Origin: Pleurotus djamor
Lineage: Eukaryota; Basidiomycota; Agaricomycetes; Agaricales; Pleurotaceae
DNA: 64,000 nucleotides
NCBI GenBank assembly: GCA_029747585.1
Contig: JAPEVF010000002.1
Coordinates: 62,001-126,000 of the forward strand
Direction of reading: 5' to 3'
In this document: in pieces, positions 1 through 10,587 of the stretch
How positions within the stretch are numbered: position 1 is the first letter of the stretch
Layout: each line of letters begins with the position of its first letter
Position numbers and translations under genes: made by a program
Notes under the pieces: generated by a model
The model's database searches: none
Seen by the model: the letters and a program-made list of their open reading frames with translations, nothing else
Told to the model about the DNA's origin: nothing

Positions 1-609
1 TTGTGGGATGGTCAAAGGGGGAGGGCGGGTCATGTCGTGAGGATGGGAGGAACCATCGGGAGAACTCTGGAGTGGATAGCGGAGTGAGCCAACGGGCGAG
101 GATGCGGGGGTTGGAACAAACAAATTCACCATGTAAAGGTCGTCGATACCCATCTTGCGTCGCTTATAATCGCGGTCACAAGCTCTCGTTTCTTGGTATG
201 TTGAGAGAGACGACCTTCGAGTTAGCTCCAGCGGTGTTGTGCGCGTCGTCGGATCGGACAGCATTCTGCGCATTTCATCGTTCTCGCGTTGAAGTCGTGC
301 ATTTTCCTGCTCGAGTTCTTTGATCTTGATTAGCGGTGGTGGAAGAGCAGCAACTTGGTCCGGCGTAAAGCCCAACGCGGTTTGTAGCTTCGTGACGGTT
401 TGTTCCAGCTACACAAAGTTCGAGGCAATTAGCAACGGTCGAACGCGGTCGCGGAGCTGGTTGAACCAAGGGATGCAAGACTCCGCGAGACGTACCTGCT
501 CGATATAAGCTTTGCGCTTTGCTCGATGTCGTGCTTGGGCTTTGGCATTACGGCTGCGTTCAGGGCGTTCAGAGAGTGCCGTACTATGATGACCGGTAAC
601 GGTGGACAT
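1..609 (-). CDS. bZIP transcription factor, N-terminal part (runs off left edge)
   Basis: Two exons are visible, 609-496 and 408 to the window edge, joined in phase 0 across an 87-nt intron (GTACGT...GTGTAG). Exon 1 codes 38 residues that hold the basic region, RSRNAKAQARHRAKRKAY, matching the bZIP N-x2-A-x2-x-R-x-[RK] pattern (residues about 18-35). Exon 2 continues with LEQTVTKLQTALGF and, after a short Pro-containing spacer, KELEQENARLQRENDEMRRML, which supplies the zipper heptads and the polar ENxxLxxEN core. The tail is Ser/Pro-rich and still open at base 1, so the C terminus is missing here. The protein should bind DNA as a dimer in the nucleus. Target genes cannot be inferred. The start is the first ATG of exon 1. 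Confidence 0.85.
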
Positions 610-659
610 AACGAGATAACGTAAGTGGGGGAATAGGACTGAAGTCGGGGTTTCACGAA

Positions 660-3144
660 AAAACCTGAAGCACTTAAGTATAGTCCACCTCGAATGCCGC
701 CCTCTGGAAGTTCACACCAAGCTCTTCGGCTTAATGGCTATTTTAGAAAAGAAAAATAATATTGACCCTGTGGAGGAAGTGCCGTTATTCTGGGCCTAAA
801 TTCACTTATACGAAGAGAATAAATACCATCACAATCTGGGCAATGTACCGATGACCCTCCTGGACTCCTCGTTTCCAAGATTCCAATCAAGCCTTGCATC
901 GAACTTCGAGCTGGTTGGTTTCTCCTCCGTGTCCTTCATTAGCCTCCTTCGGCGATCCCCTTCCTAGCTCCTCATATTCGAAAACTTATTTGTAGAAAGT
1001 TTGTTGAACCAGCTCCGCAGGATCCCCGTCAGCATACTGCTGCATGGGCATGCCGGCTCAACGGCTGTTGCATCTCATTCTGAGCCCCCTTCGAGTTCTT
1101 CGATGGCCAATCGTGCCTGACACCATGCCTCCCTTTGATCGGGGATCAACATTTGAATGCTTCCGTTCCCCAGAAAGCATTTGGTGCCAATTGTTCCCAG
1201 ACATTTGGCTGACACTCCGCGATACCGTATCACCCAGTCCAAATGGCTTAGTGGCGTCTTCTTTCTTCAGTGGGACGCCCGCCGTTTTGCTAGCTGGGCT
1301 TTGCCCAATCCCCTCGGACCTCCCTGGAAGTATATGTAATAAGCCCGTTTTGCATTATCAGCTGAGCATTCTTTGATGCTCCAATCCGGCTTCAGACATG
1401 AGTATAAGCATACTGATAAGTTGCACATTGATATTGACGGCTTATTGCGTGCAAGGACGAGTCAAGTTAGCCATGACTGTGAAAGGACATCAATTAACCG
1501 GGTGTCAGCAGGAATCTATGTTGGAATGCGCAAACCTTCAACTTGCAGATCATTCTCTCATAGGATTATGAAGCACTACTGGAAGTGCTTCGAGTATCCA
1601 GGCCTGAAGAATGAAGATTACCTGACAGCCCGCACTTGACGGCCGAGTCAAACCTATTTTCAGTTTGCCTGCCCAGTAAGACACGATGGGCGACTCGCGT
1701 CTTCAACTTACCTCCAGTTGTTGTTGTTGTTGCGTCCAACATCATATTTGATTCAAGAAGCTCGATTAATATCGGATATTCCCGCGTACGGGCGCAATGA
1801 CTGTGGGCAACTGGCCGTCACAATCCTATCTCAAGAGTGCGACCATTGGCCTCCCCCGGATGGACAAGATGCGGTAACTTCCCAAAGTGCTATCAGAAAG
1901 CGAAAAAAAAGGTTCAACTGACATATATGGAGGACTTGAAAATGAACGGTGGCAGCAGCTTAACAGCAAGTCGCCGTTTTCCTGTCGATTTAAGGAGTCG
2001 TTATCAGTATCATTGAAGGGACCTCTTCTCGAGGGAATGGCACAAGCCATTCGCGTATGGCCCTCTTGGCGCCGGGGACCACTATTGATGAAGAGACTAT
2101 GGGGCCTCATCCGAAGGAGGACCTCATTCAGAGATCACACGCAGGGGCGAAGGCACCTGTGACTTGGGAAGGCGGAAATGACATTGTCCAGCCGCGTCCG
2201 CTGAGGGTTTTGGCCACTTAGCTTTTTAAAGCGAATGATGTTCAGCTGTTCCATGCTCATAAGTCTTCCTTCGGTAATGGTCTCCGCGAACCCGAGATAC
2301 CAACCCACCAGGTCTGTCAGGTGGGCTATAAGGTCTCTAAAGTCCGCATGTCTCTGGTGGCCTGCGCAAAATGCGACGCAATGTCAATACAATACGCATG
2401 TGGAGAGGTCCCTATCGATGGCATGGGACGGAGGGTAAGCGAAACAAACTCAATTGATGCGAGAATAGGGTTACTGTCCTTCCTAGGCATGGGATCACAT
2501 CGGAGCTTCTGCAAGAAATGCGCACCCTTAAACGGTGGCTCCAGTAATCGCGGTGAGGTCGATGTGAACATACTAAGGACGAATACGTCCTTGTATCCTG
2601 GATCCGCCACCAGTTGTGGATGTTGCAATGCAACTTTAGATCTACCGCTTGGATGGACAAGTCTGGTCTCTTCGGTGCCAATCCCCCTTGGCGCGTCAAG
2701 CTTGACAACTAGCGGCAAGATGACGGAGATCAACCTCTGTAGTACCAATCAGTTTGCGGGCGAACATGAGAGGTTCCGAGCTTTTGTGATACTTACAAGT
2801 TAGAATTATCTCCCGCGACACGTGTCGCCCCTGATATACGATACGTGTGTCGAAAGAAAGATACCGGGAGGTTCAAAGCTCCCTGGAATCGCAAGGCCTC
2901 GAGTCCGAAGGCAGACTCACTGATTGGCGGCGACTTCGCGAACATTGACAGGGGTATTCAACTGTGGTAAATTGCCCAATAAGAAAACCTGTTCAATCGA
3001 TAATGGAGCGGGATCGAATGTTGATACGAGTGCATCTTTTTATTGGAAGATCTGCAAGCTTGTACGATAGAAAAGTTCAACATAACTCGGCGAGGAGAGG
3101 GTGTAATGTAGGAACAGAAGCACCGATTTCATTATTATGATCAT
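660..3144. other. gene-poor stretch, nothing firmly coding
   Basis: Several open frames of 60-160 codons exist on both strands, including 2321-2803 (+) and 2326-2748 (-), which overlap each other. None shows a domain I recognise, and none joins into a longer spliced frame. A short (GTT)n run lies near 1717-1731. The 3' end of the secreted-protein gene on the minus strand lies at 3145. Confidence 0.5.
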
Positions 3145-4432
3145 TTAGAAGTATGGATCATATTCGTTGGCGCAGGATGTTTCGATGAAGCGAAATGTCA
3201 CGCCTATGCGAGGATTTTGGCGCTAGTCCAATTTAGGGATGCATTAGCACGATGCCACGAACTCGACTCAGCGACGGACCCACTCACGAAGGTTAGACCA
3301 TGGTTTGCGGTTGGGCCTGTGGGGCTCAAGCCTCTTTGACCAGTGTACCCACCCTGCAATTTAATGGAGCATCCTCCCCTAGAGCATTGAGGGGTGCCAC
3401 GAAACAACCCTGCCTTCTTTGGGCTGACAACAAACTTCATATTCGTCCCACCGAAACCGTTGTCCACCCATCCAAGGCGCCCCTCTGGATCGTCAAACCT
3501 GCCCACCTGATCTTGTAGGTAGAACGTGCCGTTCCTAGGAACTACTCCTTGGGAACAGTGTGACGTCGTCTGACAGACTTTGAATGGTACGTCCTGGAGA
3601 TACCCGCCTTTAGCATACGTAGGATTGTCGCGTTGCGCCCCGAGTTGTGACCCGTCGGCGAAGCTGAGAATATAACAATGGCCGTATCTGATTCCAAGGT
3701 CGTTGTTTGATCCACAAACGGGGACACCAGCGTGACAGACAATATCTCCAGGGTTCGTCGATGACAGGATAGGTTTCTGGACGTCGGTGGGTCGAATCGT
3801 TTCATCATCAGGTGGCGTGGAGACATCGTCCTCCGCGGTCGTTCCGTCCAAGACCTTGCCAGTTTCTTTCCCAACACCCGAAAGCACGGTCTTCACAGCA
3901 TCTAAGACGCCAGCAGCGGGTATTGGTGGCGGTGATGGGGTCAACATGACGTTAACCACAGTCGGCTTGCATTGGCCCAATGTCCACAGATGCCCAGCAG
4001 GGCAGCAGCCACCTTGACTCGTAGATTTGTCGCCCACCCAATCATACCCCTCCGGACAACACTGTATTCGCAGAAACAAAACAACCGATGTGAGCGCAGG
4101 TCCCCCAAAGAAGCAACAGAGAAGATAAAAGGACTGAATTTATCTCACATTCCCTATTTTCTTTCCCGGATCTATCCACGTCACTGAATCGGGCGAGCGA
4201 CAGCAGGCCATCGTGGACGTTCCCTGAGACTATGAAGTCAGTATTCAATTCAAATCATCCATCAAATAAAGTGCATAATGGGAAACAATGTTCCCAAAAC
4301 AATCCACTTACTTACCGTAGCAACAAAGGGTGTTCCGCCCTGACGAGCGCATGTTGCTTCATCTCCTTCCGCATGTACAAATGATGCCAGTACCAATGGA
4401 AGGAGGTAATGACAAGCACGCCATCCAGGCAT
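3145..4432 (-). CDS. secreted cysteine-rich protein, four exons
   Basis: Exons 4432-4316, 4229-4149, 4061-3288 and 3222-3145 all join in phase 0 and give about 349 residues. The N terminus (MPGWRACHYLLPLVLASFVHAEG) is a classic signal peptide with likely cleavage after the VHA site. The mature protein begins with a compact Cys-rich head, including ACC, NCCPEGYDW and GGCCPAGHLW (residues about 45-95). A Pro/Thr-rich linker follows, then a globular part of about 180 residues with further paired cysteines. The last intron (GTGAGT...GCTAAT...CTAG) replaces a read-through end with one ending CANEYDPYF. Family and function are not recognised. The layout suggests an extracellular, disulphide-bonded protein, possibly wall-bound. 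Confidence 0.7.
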
Positions 4433-4586
4433 GTCTCCACGAGGAGGTGGCGGTAGTGAGAAATAGGCAATACGCGGCGGAAAGAGGCCAAAGGGATTTC
4501 CCCATACTGAGGTAGGGCTTATAATGCATGCCCGAGAAGGATCCATTGTACACGCTGCATGTCACATCGTTGACCATAGTCCCAAA

Positions 4587-4942
4587 CTAGCGCGTTAGTC
4601 GGTCCACGCGCAGTCGGAGCACACCATGATATGTAGCTAGCATGCTTCGAAGAACGAGTGCTTCTAGAGTTACAGCGCGCTCACAGAAGCGAAGCGAAGT
4701 CAAGGATTTGGAGGGAGAAGGGAGACCCATTCCCGCAGACTGTCACCAGTCATACCTAAAAGGGGTATTGGATGAGCGCCTGTCGAAGGTCGGGGGTGAC
4801 GAGTGGATCGCTTCCAAGCACTTACGGTGGTAGACGGCGTTCTCCACTGATTAGTAGCAACTTGAGGCTCTGCCGCTGCCAATGCCAATGCCAATTCCCA
4901 GTTCAGTCGCTCGTCGATGACGTGTTCATGTTTGGGTGCCAT
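4587..4942 (-). CDS. small hypothetical protein, two exons (weak)
   Basis: An ATG in good context opens a 39-residue exon (4942-4826, starting MAPKHEHVIDERLNWELALA) that ends at a GTAAGT donor. A CAG acceptor at about 4740 joins it in frame to a 50-residue exon ending at a TAG (4589-4587). The first exon has a charged, helix-forming look. No domain is recognised and the second exon is a guess, so this may be part of another gene or not coding. Confidence 0.22.
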
Positions 4943-6665
4943 GATGGGTTTAGCTCCGGGGACAACCTGAGGCTAGACATTTAAGCTCTAGACAGCCCCT
5001 GGAGATTAAGCGAGATTGAGTAAACCGAGAGTAAGTGGTGTTCTTCATAGCGTCGATCTTGAGAAAAACATACCTACATCTGCGATCAACAGCATTACCG
5101 GCGATAATTCTAAGCACATAGCATATCATATCCAGGAGTTGGTGGCATCGCAAGGCACGCACTTCACCCCCCTTGGACAAGTACGATAGATATGTCCTAG
5201 CCTGTAAACGACTGAGATAGTTGAGCATATATGACAAAAGCTTGGAAGACGCGTCGCGATACTGACAAATTTGCGACCTTGACACCCAATCATTAGAATC
5301 GCCAATCCGAAGTGTCAGAAATGAATTATGAATGGGCATTAGAGCGCAGGCGACCAGCGACCAATGACTTTGGTGGATGGGCGAAGCGCATGATTGAGCG
5401 TGTTTCTTGAGAAAATGTCAAAAGGTTGTTGACCGAGAGCCACGGGGAAGCGCGAAGTTTCCTAGTTCGCAGGAAGCAAAACTGAATGGACGGAGTAATC
5501 ACCACCATCTTCATGAAGCAAGGAGGCCACGGGGCGAAAGACCTAGAACGGTACTGCGGGAGATACTGACGAAGCATATGATATCGTCGACTTCTGGAAA
5601 TCGCGCTGATGGATATGTAGACTCGAAGGCCAAGAACGACCGAGCTTGATCCCCGTCGTTCGCATCTTTGCAAGAAACCCATATAATAGGACATGATCCT
5701 TCAAGTAGGCATCAAAATAGTTTGCCGAGCTACTCCTAGTGACGCGTGACGGCCCCCGCTGACCGAAGGACGCACATTCGCGATTGATAATATCATCGAT
5801 ATCCGCCGATGTGGGTGGGCACTGGACCCAGACTGCAGGCAAAAAGGCAAACCGGTGCAAGTATAATTCTAAAAGGTCCGGTGGGCATCAAGAGACGAGA
5901 AGTCGTGTTGTGTATCTTTTGCCTTGCATGGGAAGGCAGAAGACTGAAAAAAGATAAGAAAGACGCTGCGACAGATGAACAATTGCCAAAGTAGAGTAGT
6001 TGGTGAAAACGCCAAGGAGTAGACCAAAACTCTGATGGCGTTCGGAACGTAGGGGAGCGTTTAATGAACATGGTTCGGTAACCTGAATGTTCGTATCGAC
6101 TTGGGGATGAAGGAAGATGCGGCGTGGAATTGTCGATGGATAGACTTGTGCTTGAAGTCGCAGAGAGGCATAGGGCGGCACGTTAATTTGATGGGCATGA
6201 ATAAGTTGTGTGACAGCTGAGACTCGAGGCAACTTGAAAGTGAATTGATGGCCTGGATTAACTTGGTATATGGAGGACGGGTTCATGGCGAAGTATGCAA
6301 CAACCCGGTATCATCCCCATCTGCATGATTGAAGATGACTGGAGGAGATAGTCGTACCGAGGGGCGCGAAGTGAAGGCTGTGTTGCAACTCGACACCACA
6401 GGGAAGTAGCGACCCGAGCATGTTGCTAAGATGAGAAGAATTCCACGAGTACTTGGACCCCATTTCTATCAATCAGGTAGGCGATGAAGAGCCTGAGGAT
6501 GTCTGGACCGACAACGGTGACATGCGAAGGCAATCATACCCGATTGAACTGGTTGGCTACAGCTGTGGAGCTCGGGCGAAAACAGTCGACCTCTCCGAAT
6601 CAGGAACGCAAGTATGGACATCCAATAGCATTGGCGTTCAAACAATATACGGCGACACCGTACTA
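4943..6665. other. no confident gene
   Basis: Fragments with coding-like composition occur on the minus strand (around 5290-5340, 5540-5700 and 6180-6286, the last starting MNPSSIYQVNPGHQFTFK). I could not join them into a convincing spliced gene and recognise no domain. It may hold a degraded or very intron-rich gene. Confidence 0.4.
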
Positions 6666-7141
6666 TCAGAGCAGGACGTAGGCATTAGCCGAGGGTTTAC
6701 GCGTGTCTGACAGCCGGTAGCGCAGGACATTATCGAGCAAGGGCAAGGCAGGAACCATGAAGCGAGCAGAGGTGGATTGATCCCTGTGCTGGGTAAACGG
6801 TTTAACCGAAGGGATAAATTCCGGGCTGCGTAGCCAGCCTTGGAAGCTTCTCCGTGGTTCAATAGTGAAGGTCGATTTTGAAGGATTAACTTCGTGGTGT
6901 ACATTCTGATTCCTCCAGTGCACAGTTGGCCGAAACGAAGGGCGATCAACACGTTCGAAGAGTAGAAGCCTTGTCAACGGAGGTTGAACGGGTCGGTCTA
7001 AAATTATGACTGGTCATCAAAAACAAGTGGTTGGAAAAACGGCTCTAACTTACAGCTTGAAATGGAAGAGCTCGAGCCTTGGATGCCGGGGGTAAAAGTG
7101 CCGGGCATGATAAAGTCCCGAGGCTCCATCAAGCAGTTCAT
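6666..7141 (-). CDS. hypothetical protein, two exons (weak)
   Basis: An ATG at 7141 opens an exon (to 7054, residues MNCLMEPRDFIMPGTFTPG...) with a GTAAGT donor. A TTTTAG acceptor joins phase 1 to an exon at 6997-6666 that stays open for 110 codons to a TGA, giving 139 residues. The protein is basic and Pro-rich, with no membrane segment and no recognised domain. Support is only the open frame plus good splice sites. Confidence 0.28.
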
Positions 7142-7792
7142 GGTGATGAGAAGACCATGATAGATGCGATGTCCTCGAACTATGAGCGAGAATAGAGCGT
7201 GACGGACCCGCGCAGGCTATTTTCAGTTTTGTGTAGATCCGTTATCAGACATCATTCTGGATGTTGGGCAGAAAAACAAGACGAAGGTACGTGGCACCAA
7301 GGCAGCCAGCTTATGCATGCAGTCCATACATTACCAAGGAAAGCGGCTCGAAGGTGGAAGCCTCCGATACAGGGCCACGGGGGGTTCGCTGACCAGTCGC
7401 TCGGGAATAGTGACATTGGAAAAAGCAACATATCTCGGAGGCTTTAATAGCTTCTATGCCCAGAGGCCAGACAAAGAAGAGCCCCGGACCATTGGGCACG
7501 GAACATGGGGGCTGATAACGAAGAAGAGTCGAATGCGAGGTTGATGCAAGGTTGACTGCCCGCAATCTCGTAGACAGCACGCTCCACGGCCCTGCACAAA
7601 CAAGATAATGGTCGCGATGGGTGGGTCTTCTAAGTGACTTTTCAGAATTGATGAATTGACGATTCGAGAGGAAGACGTGCTTTGTGGCCGAGTGCATGAA
7701 GGGAAGGAACAACTTGAAGAAGGACTAGATTCGACGGGTAGGGTTCGAAGCACGCCGTGGATACATATTTTGAGATGCAGTGTGACACCAAC

Positions 7793-7872
7793 GGGCACTT
7801 GGCACAGTTGGTAGCGCGCACGCTTCGCACTTGTGTCTGCGTGAGGTCGTGGGTTCAACTCCCACAGTGTCC
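7793..7872 (+). tRNA. tRNA-Ala (anticodon CGC) with an 8-nt intron
   Basis: The acceptor arms GGGCACT (7793-7799) and AGTGTCC (7866-7872) pair completely and contain the G3:U70 wobble that marks tRNA-Ala. The D arm holds GCACAGTTGGTAGCGC, the anticodon stem is CACGC/GCGTG (7819-7823/7839-7843), and the T arm is GTGGG-TTCAACT-CCCAC. The anticodon loop reads TT-CGC-A followed by eight extra bases (7830-7837, CTTGTGTC) and then T. This is the usual fungal intron site between positions 37 and 38. Mature length is 72 nt before CCA. A TTTTT at about 7881 is a likely Pol III stop. The internal A box (TGGCACAGTTGG) and B box (GGTTCAACTCC) are present. Confidence 0.9.
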
Positions 7873-8174
7873 AGGCGAGATTTTTGTCTATCATCTTTTT
7901 ATACCACCTACCACTTTCTTCAGTCCACGTTAAGTACTAATGAGAACTCTCTCCTCGCACGGTCTACTTAGTAATAGTCTCATGTGTTCCTGAGCTTTCT
8001 GAGAATAATTTATCAATTGTCACGAAAATGCTCATGAGTTCTTATGTATCATATATCGAGGCAATGTCCATGGTGAGGAGAGTACATCTCCCTGTAGGTC
8101 CATATAATTCTTGATGAGTATCTGTGGTACTTTTCATAGCTTAGCTTGGTTGTATCGTCTTACCATATGTTCGC

Positions 8175-8390
8175 TCATCGACCATTTCGCACGGACGAAT
8201 CTAAGCAGCATCCCTGTTTATGACCATCTCTCAGGCCACATTGACTGCATTTTGGGCGGCGGGAACTTGAAGGAATATACAAGGGCGAGGCCCAAAGACG
8301 ACGCCGCGACTCGGGGCTCCGATGGTAATGGCGAAGAAGGCTTAGGGACGCAGGCCGATGGAGACAAACAATGGCTTGAAACATTCGCAA
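8175..8390 (-). CDS. small ORF with zinc-knuckle-like motif
   Basis: A 71-residue frame starts MFQAIVCLHRPASLSLL and ends with a CSQCGLRDGHKQGC motif near residues 46-59. The cysteine/histidine spacing (C-x2-C-G-x-R-x2-H-x3-C) is the same as in the small ORF at 9704-9904 on the same strand. The body is basic, with no signal peptide. It resembles a CCHC zinc knuckle with the histidine moved by one position. It could be an exon of a larger unrecognised gene rather than a complete protein. Confidence 0.33.
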   Translation of the reverse strand: MRMFQAIVCLHRPASLSLLRHYHRSPESRRRLWASPLYIPSSSRRPKCSQCGLRDGHKQGCCLDSSVRNGR

Positions 8391-9703
8391 GGAGATCGCG
8401 GTTAATTTCGGTTGGAAGGCGATGAAAAGGTTGAAGGGGTGTGGTGTGGTGGGATACGTTGTGTTTGGAGCGTAGAACCTTTGTGGAGATGCGTTGAATG
8501 AGAATAATCAGCAACATCTGTCGTGCGCTGGCTTATACCCCCCTCACACTCGAGGTGAGTCTCTCAACTCCAAAGTGGCCACATATACACTTCAGTCCAT
8601 AGACTGCGCACCTATCCATGCGAAGGGCACTATTCGCAGAATTTTTTAGCGGATGGGAAAATGTCAAGGGCAGCGATAAGGCTGGGCTGTTTCTGCGTGG
8701 GTGAAAACGTCTATGAGAGCCAGCCGAGCACTTCACGATAGTGAGCTTCGGGTTTTCGGATATTATCATAGCCTTATACTTGGCCTATACGTATTCTCTC
8801 AGTATATTGACTGCTCGCTGCTCACCGGGGCGTTCAGTAAGCGGTTGTCGACAGGCTTGCGACAGGCAAGGGAAAACTCACAGAACTCCACAATGGGATT
8901 GTTGTCTTCGAGTACAGGTGTCTCTACGGAAGTAGGACGCGTTACGGCCGACTTCCCGGCACAGATTATAAAGTGCCTGACGACTTAGCTCAATGATTCC
9001 AAACCTCCCACCCTCAATCACTAAGCCCCTGTAGAGCCCTAACTCCTGAGAGCCCCTGATTCAAGCGTGTTGAACCAAGTTTTGCAGGGATCAGCGGCAT
9101 TAGTGTAGGTCAGGCTGGTTCAAGCCGTGCAAGGGACAGGGACTACCATTGAAATCGTTCAAGTACCCTGCGTATGCAATTATAAACCGTCCGCCATCCA
9201 TCCGATTCTTCTTCCTCACCCAATCCTCACCGGGCTTGCTCAAGTCAACGACCGTAATTCTGTGACTCCCGCTGATAGAGAAATATCTCGAGCCAAGAGC
9301 GTCTTCGAGCAAGAAACATGACTCGTCACCATGGTCTCCTCGGAACGACCAGCACAAGTGCTTATTTTGCTGCCGATCCACCAGCCATCCCTCCTGTTGC
9401 GTACTCTATACCGTTGCTGAGGAGAGTTCAGATATTCTTGCGGCACGATTTTGAAAGTACGAGGAATCAATTGATATTTGATACAATTACACACAGTCTC
9501 AGAGGTCACAGAGATTAAAAATACACAACAAACGACACATGAGGAAATAGGAGAATAACCGGGGAGACATGCTTCGGAAAAGGGAAAAACAGAGAAGATT
9601 TGGCAGAAGTGGGGTATTTTCAGTTTAGATAGTCAACGCAAAGTTACAGAGCGAACTCACAGGGGGGCCGGATTTAGAGAAGAAATCGCTCATACGCGTT
9701 GGT
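8391..9703. other. no confident gene
   Basis: The minus strand at 9381-9100 has a coding-like exon fragment (residues ...WSFRGDHGDESCFLLEDALGS and ...GGRFIIAYAGYLNDFNG). I found neither a start nor a partner exon for it. The rest shows only short overlapping open frames. Confidence 0.35.
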
Positions 9704-9904
9704 TCACTTTCCCGTCCCCGCAATAATTGGGCAATTTGGGCGGTGCGTTCCCCTCTCTCCACACGCGCCGCATTGCGGGTCCCTCGAATGATTGAGAGGG
9801 ATAGAAGAGCTCGAGGAAAGGCAGCGCGGTGCACCATGCATTGGTGGTGCATTCGCGGACTCGAGATCGGAGCTTGGGCATTGGTATTTGAGAGCTTGGC
9901 ACAT
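9704..9904 (-). CDS. small Cys-rich ORF with zinc-knuckle-like motif
   Basis: A 66-residue frame starts MCQALKYQCPSSDLES and carries CGACGERGTHRPNC close to its C terminus (C-x2-C-G-x-R-x2-H-x3-C). The in-frame upstream ATG at 9967 would add 21 residues. Length, first residues (M-x-Q-A) and motif spacing match the ORF at 8175-8390, which suggests a diverged duplicate pair about 1.3 kb apart. The protein could bind one zinc ion, and the role is unknown. Confidence 0.38.
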   Translation of the reverse strand: MCQALKYQCPSSDLESANAPPMHGAPRCLSSSSSIPLNHSRDPQCGACGERGTHRPNCPIIAGTGK

Positions 9905-10587
9905 TTTGTAGATGATTGTTGGGTTGGTAGTGGTTTGTGTTTGGTGGAAGATGAGATGACGATGCAAAAGAAGCAGAAAGCTGGGGCATAAGAATGAGTA
10001 TCACGGGCGATATTTATACCACTCAACGTCAACGCAGCGAGTCGCCAGAATACTAATCCAAGGAGTGCACGACTTGTGTGAATCGTCACAGCAGCTCAGG
10101 TGTATCGTCCAGCAGAAGCAAGTACGGATTGGTAGCTGTAAGCCCAGCCTGACGCGATGTGACTCCTTGAGCAATCCAGGTTGGTGAAAAGCAGCAGTGA
10201 TTGGATGCACCTGGAGAACCGTAATCGCGTAGAGATTCTTTGAGCGACAAGCGACAATTCAACGCGAGCCCATAATGACGAGCCAAGATGAACGAGAGGG
10301 AGTCTGCCCAAGCAGCCTCTTCATAGCGGCAGGAGCGGCGAGTCGAAGACACGCATAACATGCGTCGACCAGGCCGCAGGGGATGTGGTACGTGGAAAGG
10401 TGATATGGACACGACAGCAAGTTGGAAAGAGAGGTACATTACGCGACGAGTACAAAACACTATTCATACAGAACGTCCGTTGCTAATTTAATCTATGCGT
10501 CCGACTGCGATGAACCAAGCCAGCGTGAATAAGAAAACAGGCAGGAAAACAATAAGAACATGCGATACATGCCCATTACACGGGCTG
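9905..10587. other. no gene seen
   Basis: Only short overlapping frames on the minus strand occur here. They have no domain and no splice pattern I trust. The 3' end of the SGNH-type gene lies at 10588. Confidence 0.45.

Noticed and set aside
2321..2803. 160-codon plus-strand frame with FCKKCAPLN, reminiscent of a GFA-type (glutathione-dependent formaldehyde-activating) zinc site
   Set aside because: Only one Cys pair is in a plausible place, the expected first CxC block is not at the right distance, and a good internal intron would shift the frame to an early stop. The opposite strand is open as well.
7311..7894. Minus-strand open frames of 133 and 146 codons
   Set aside because: They run across the tRNA-Ala gene and contain no domain. 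One even reads the tRNA as protein.
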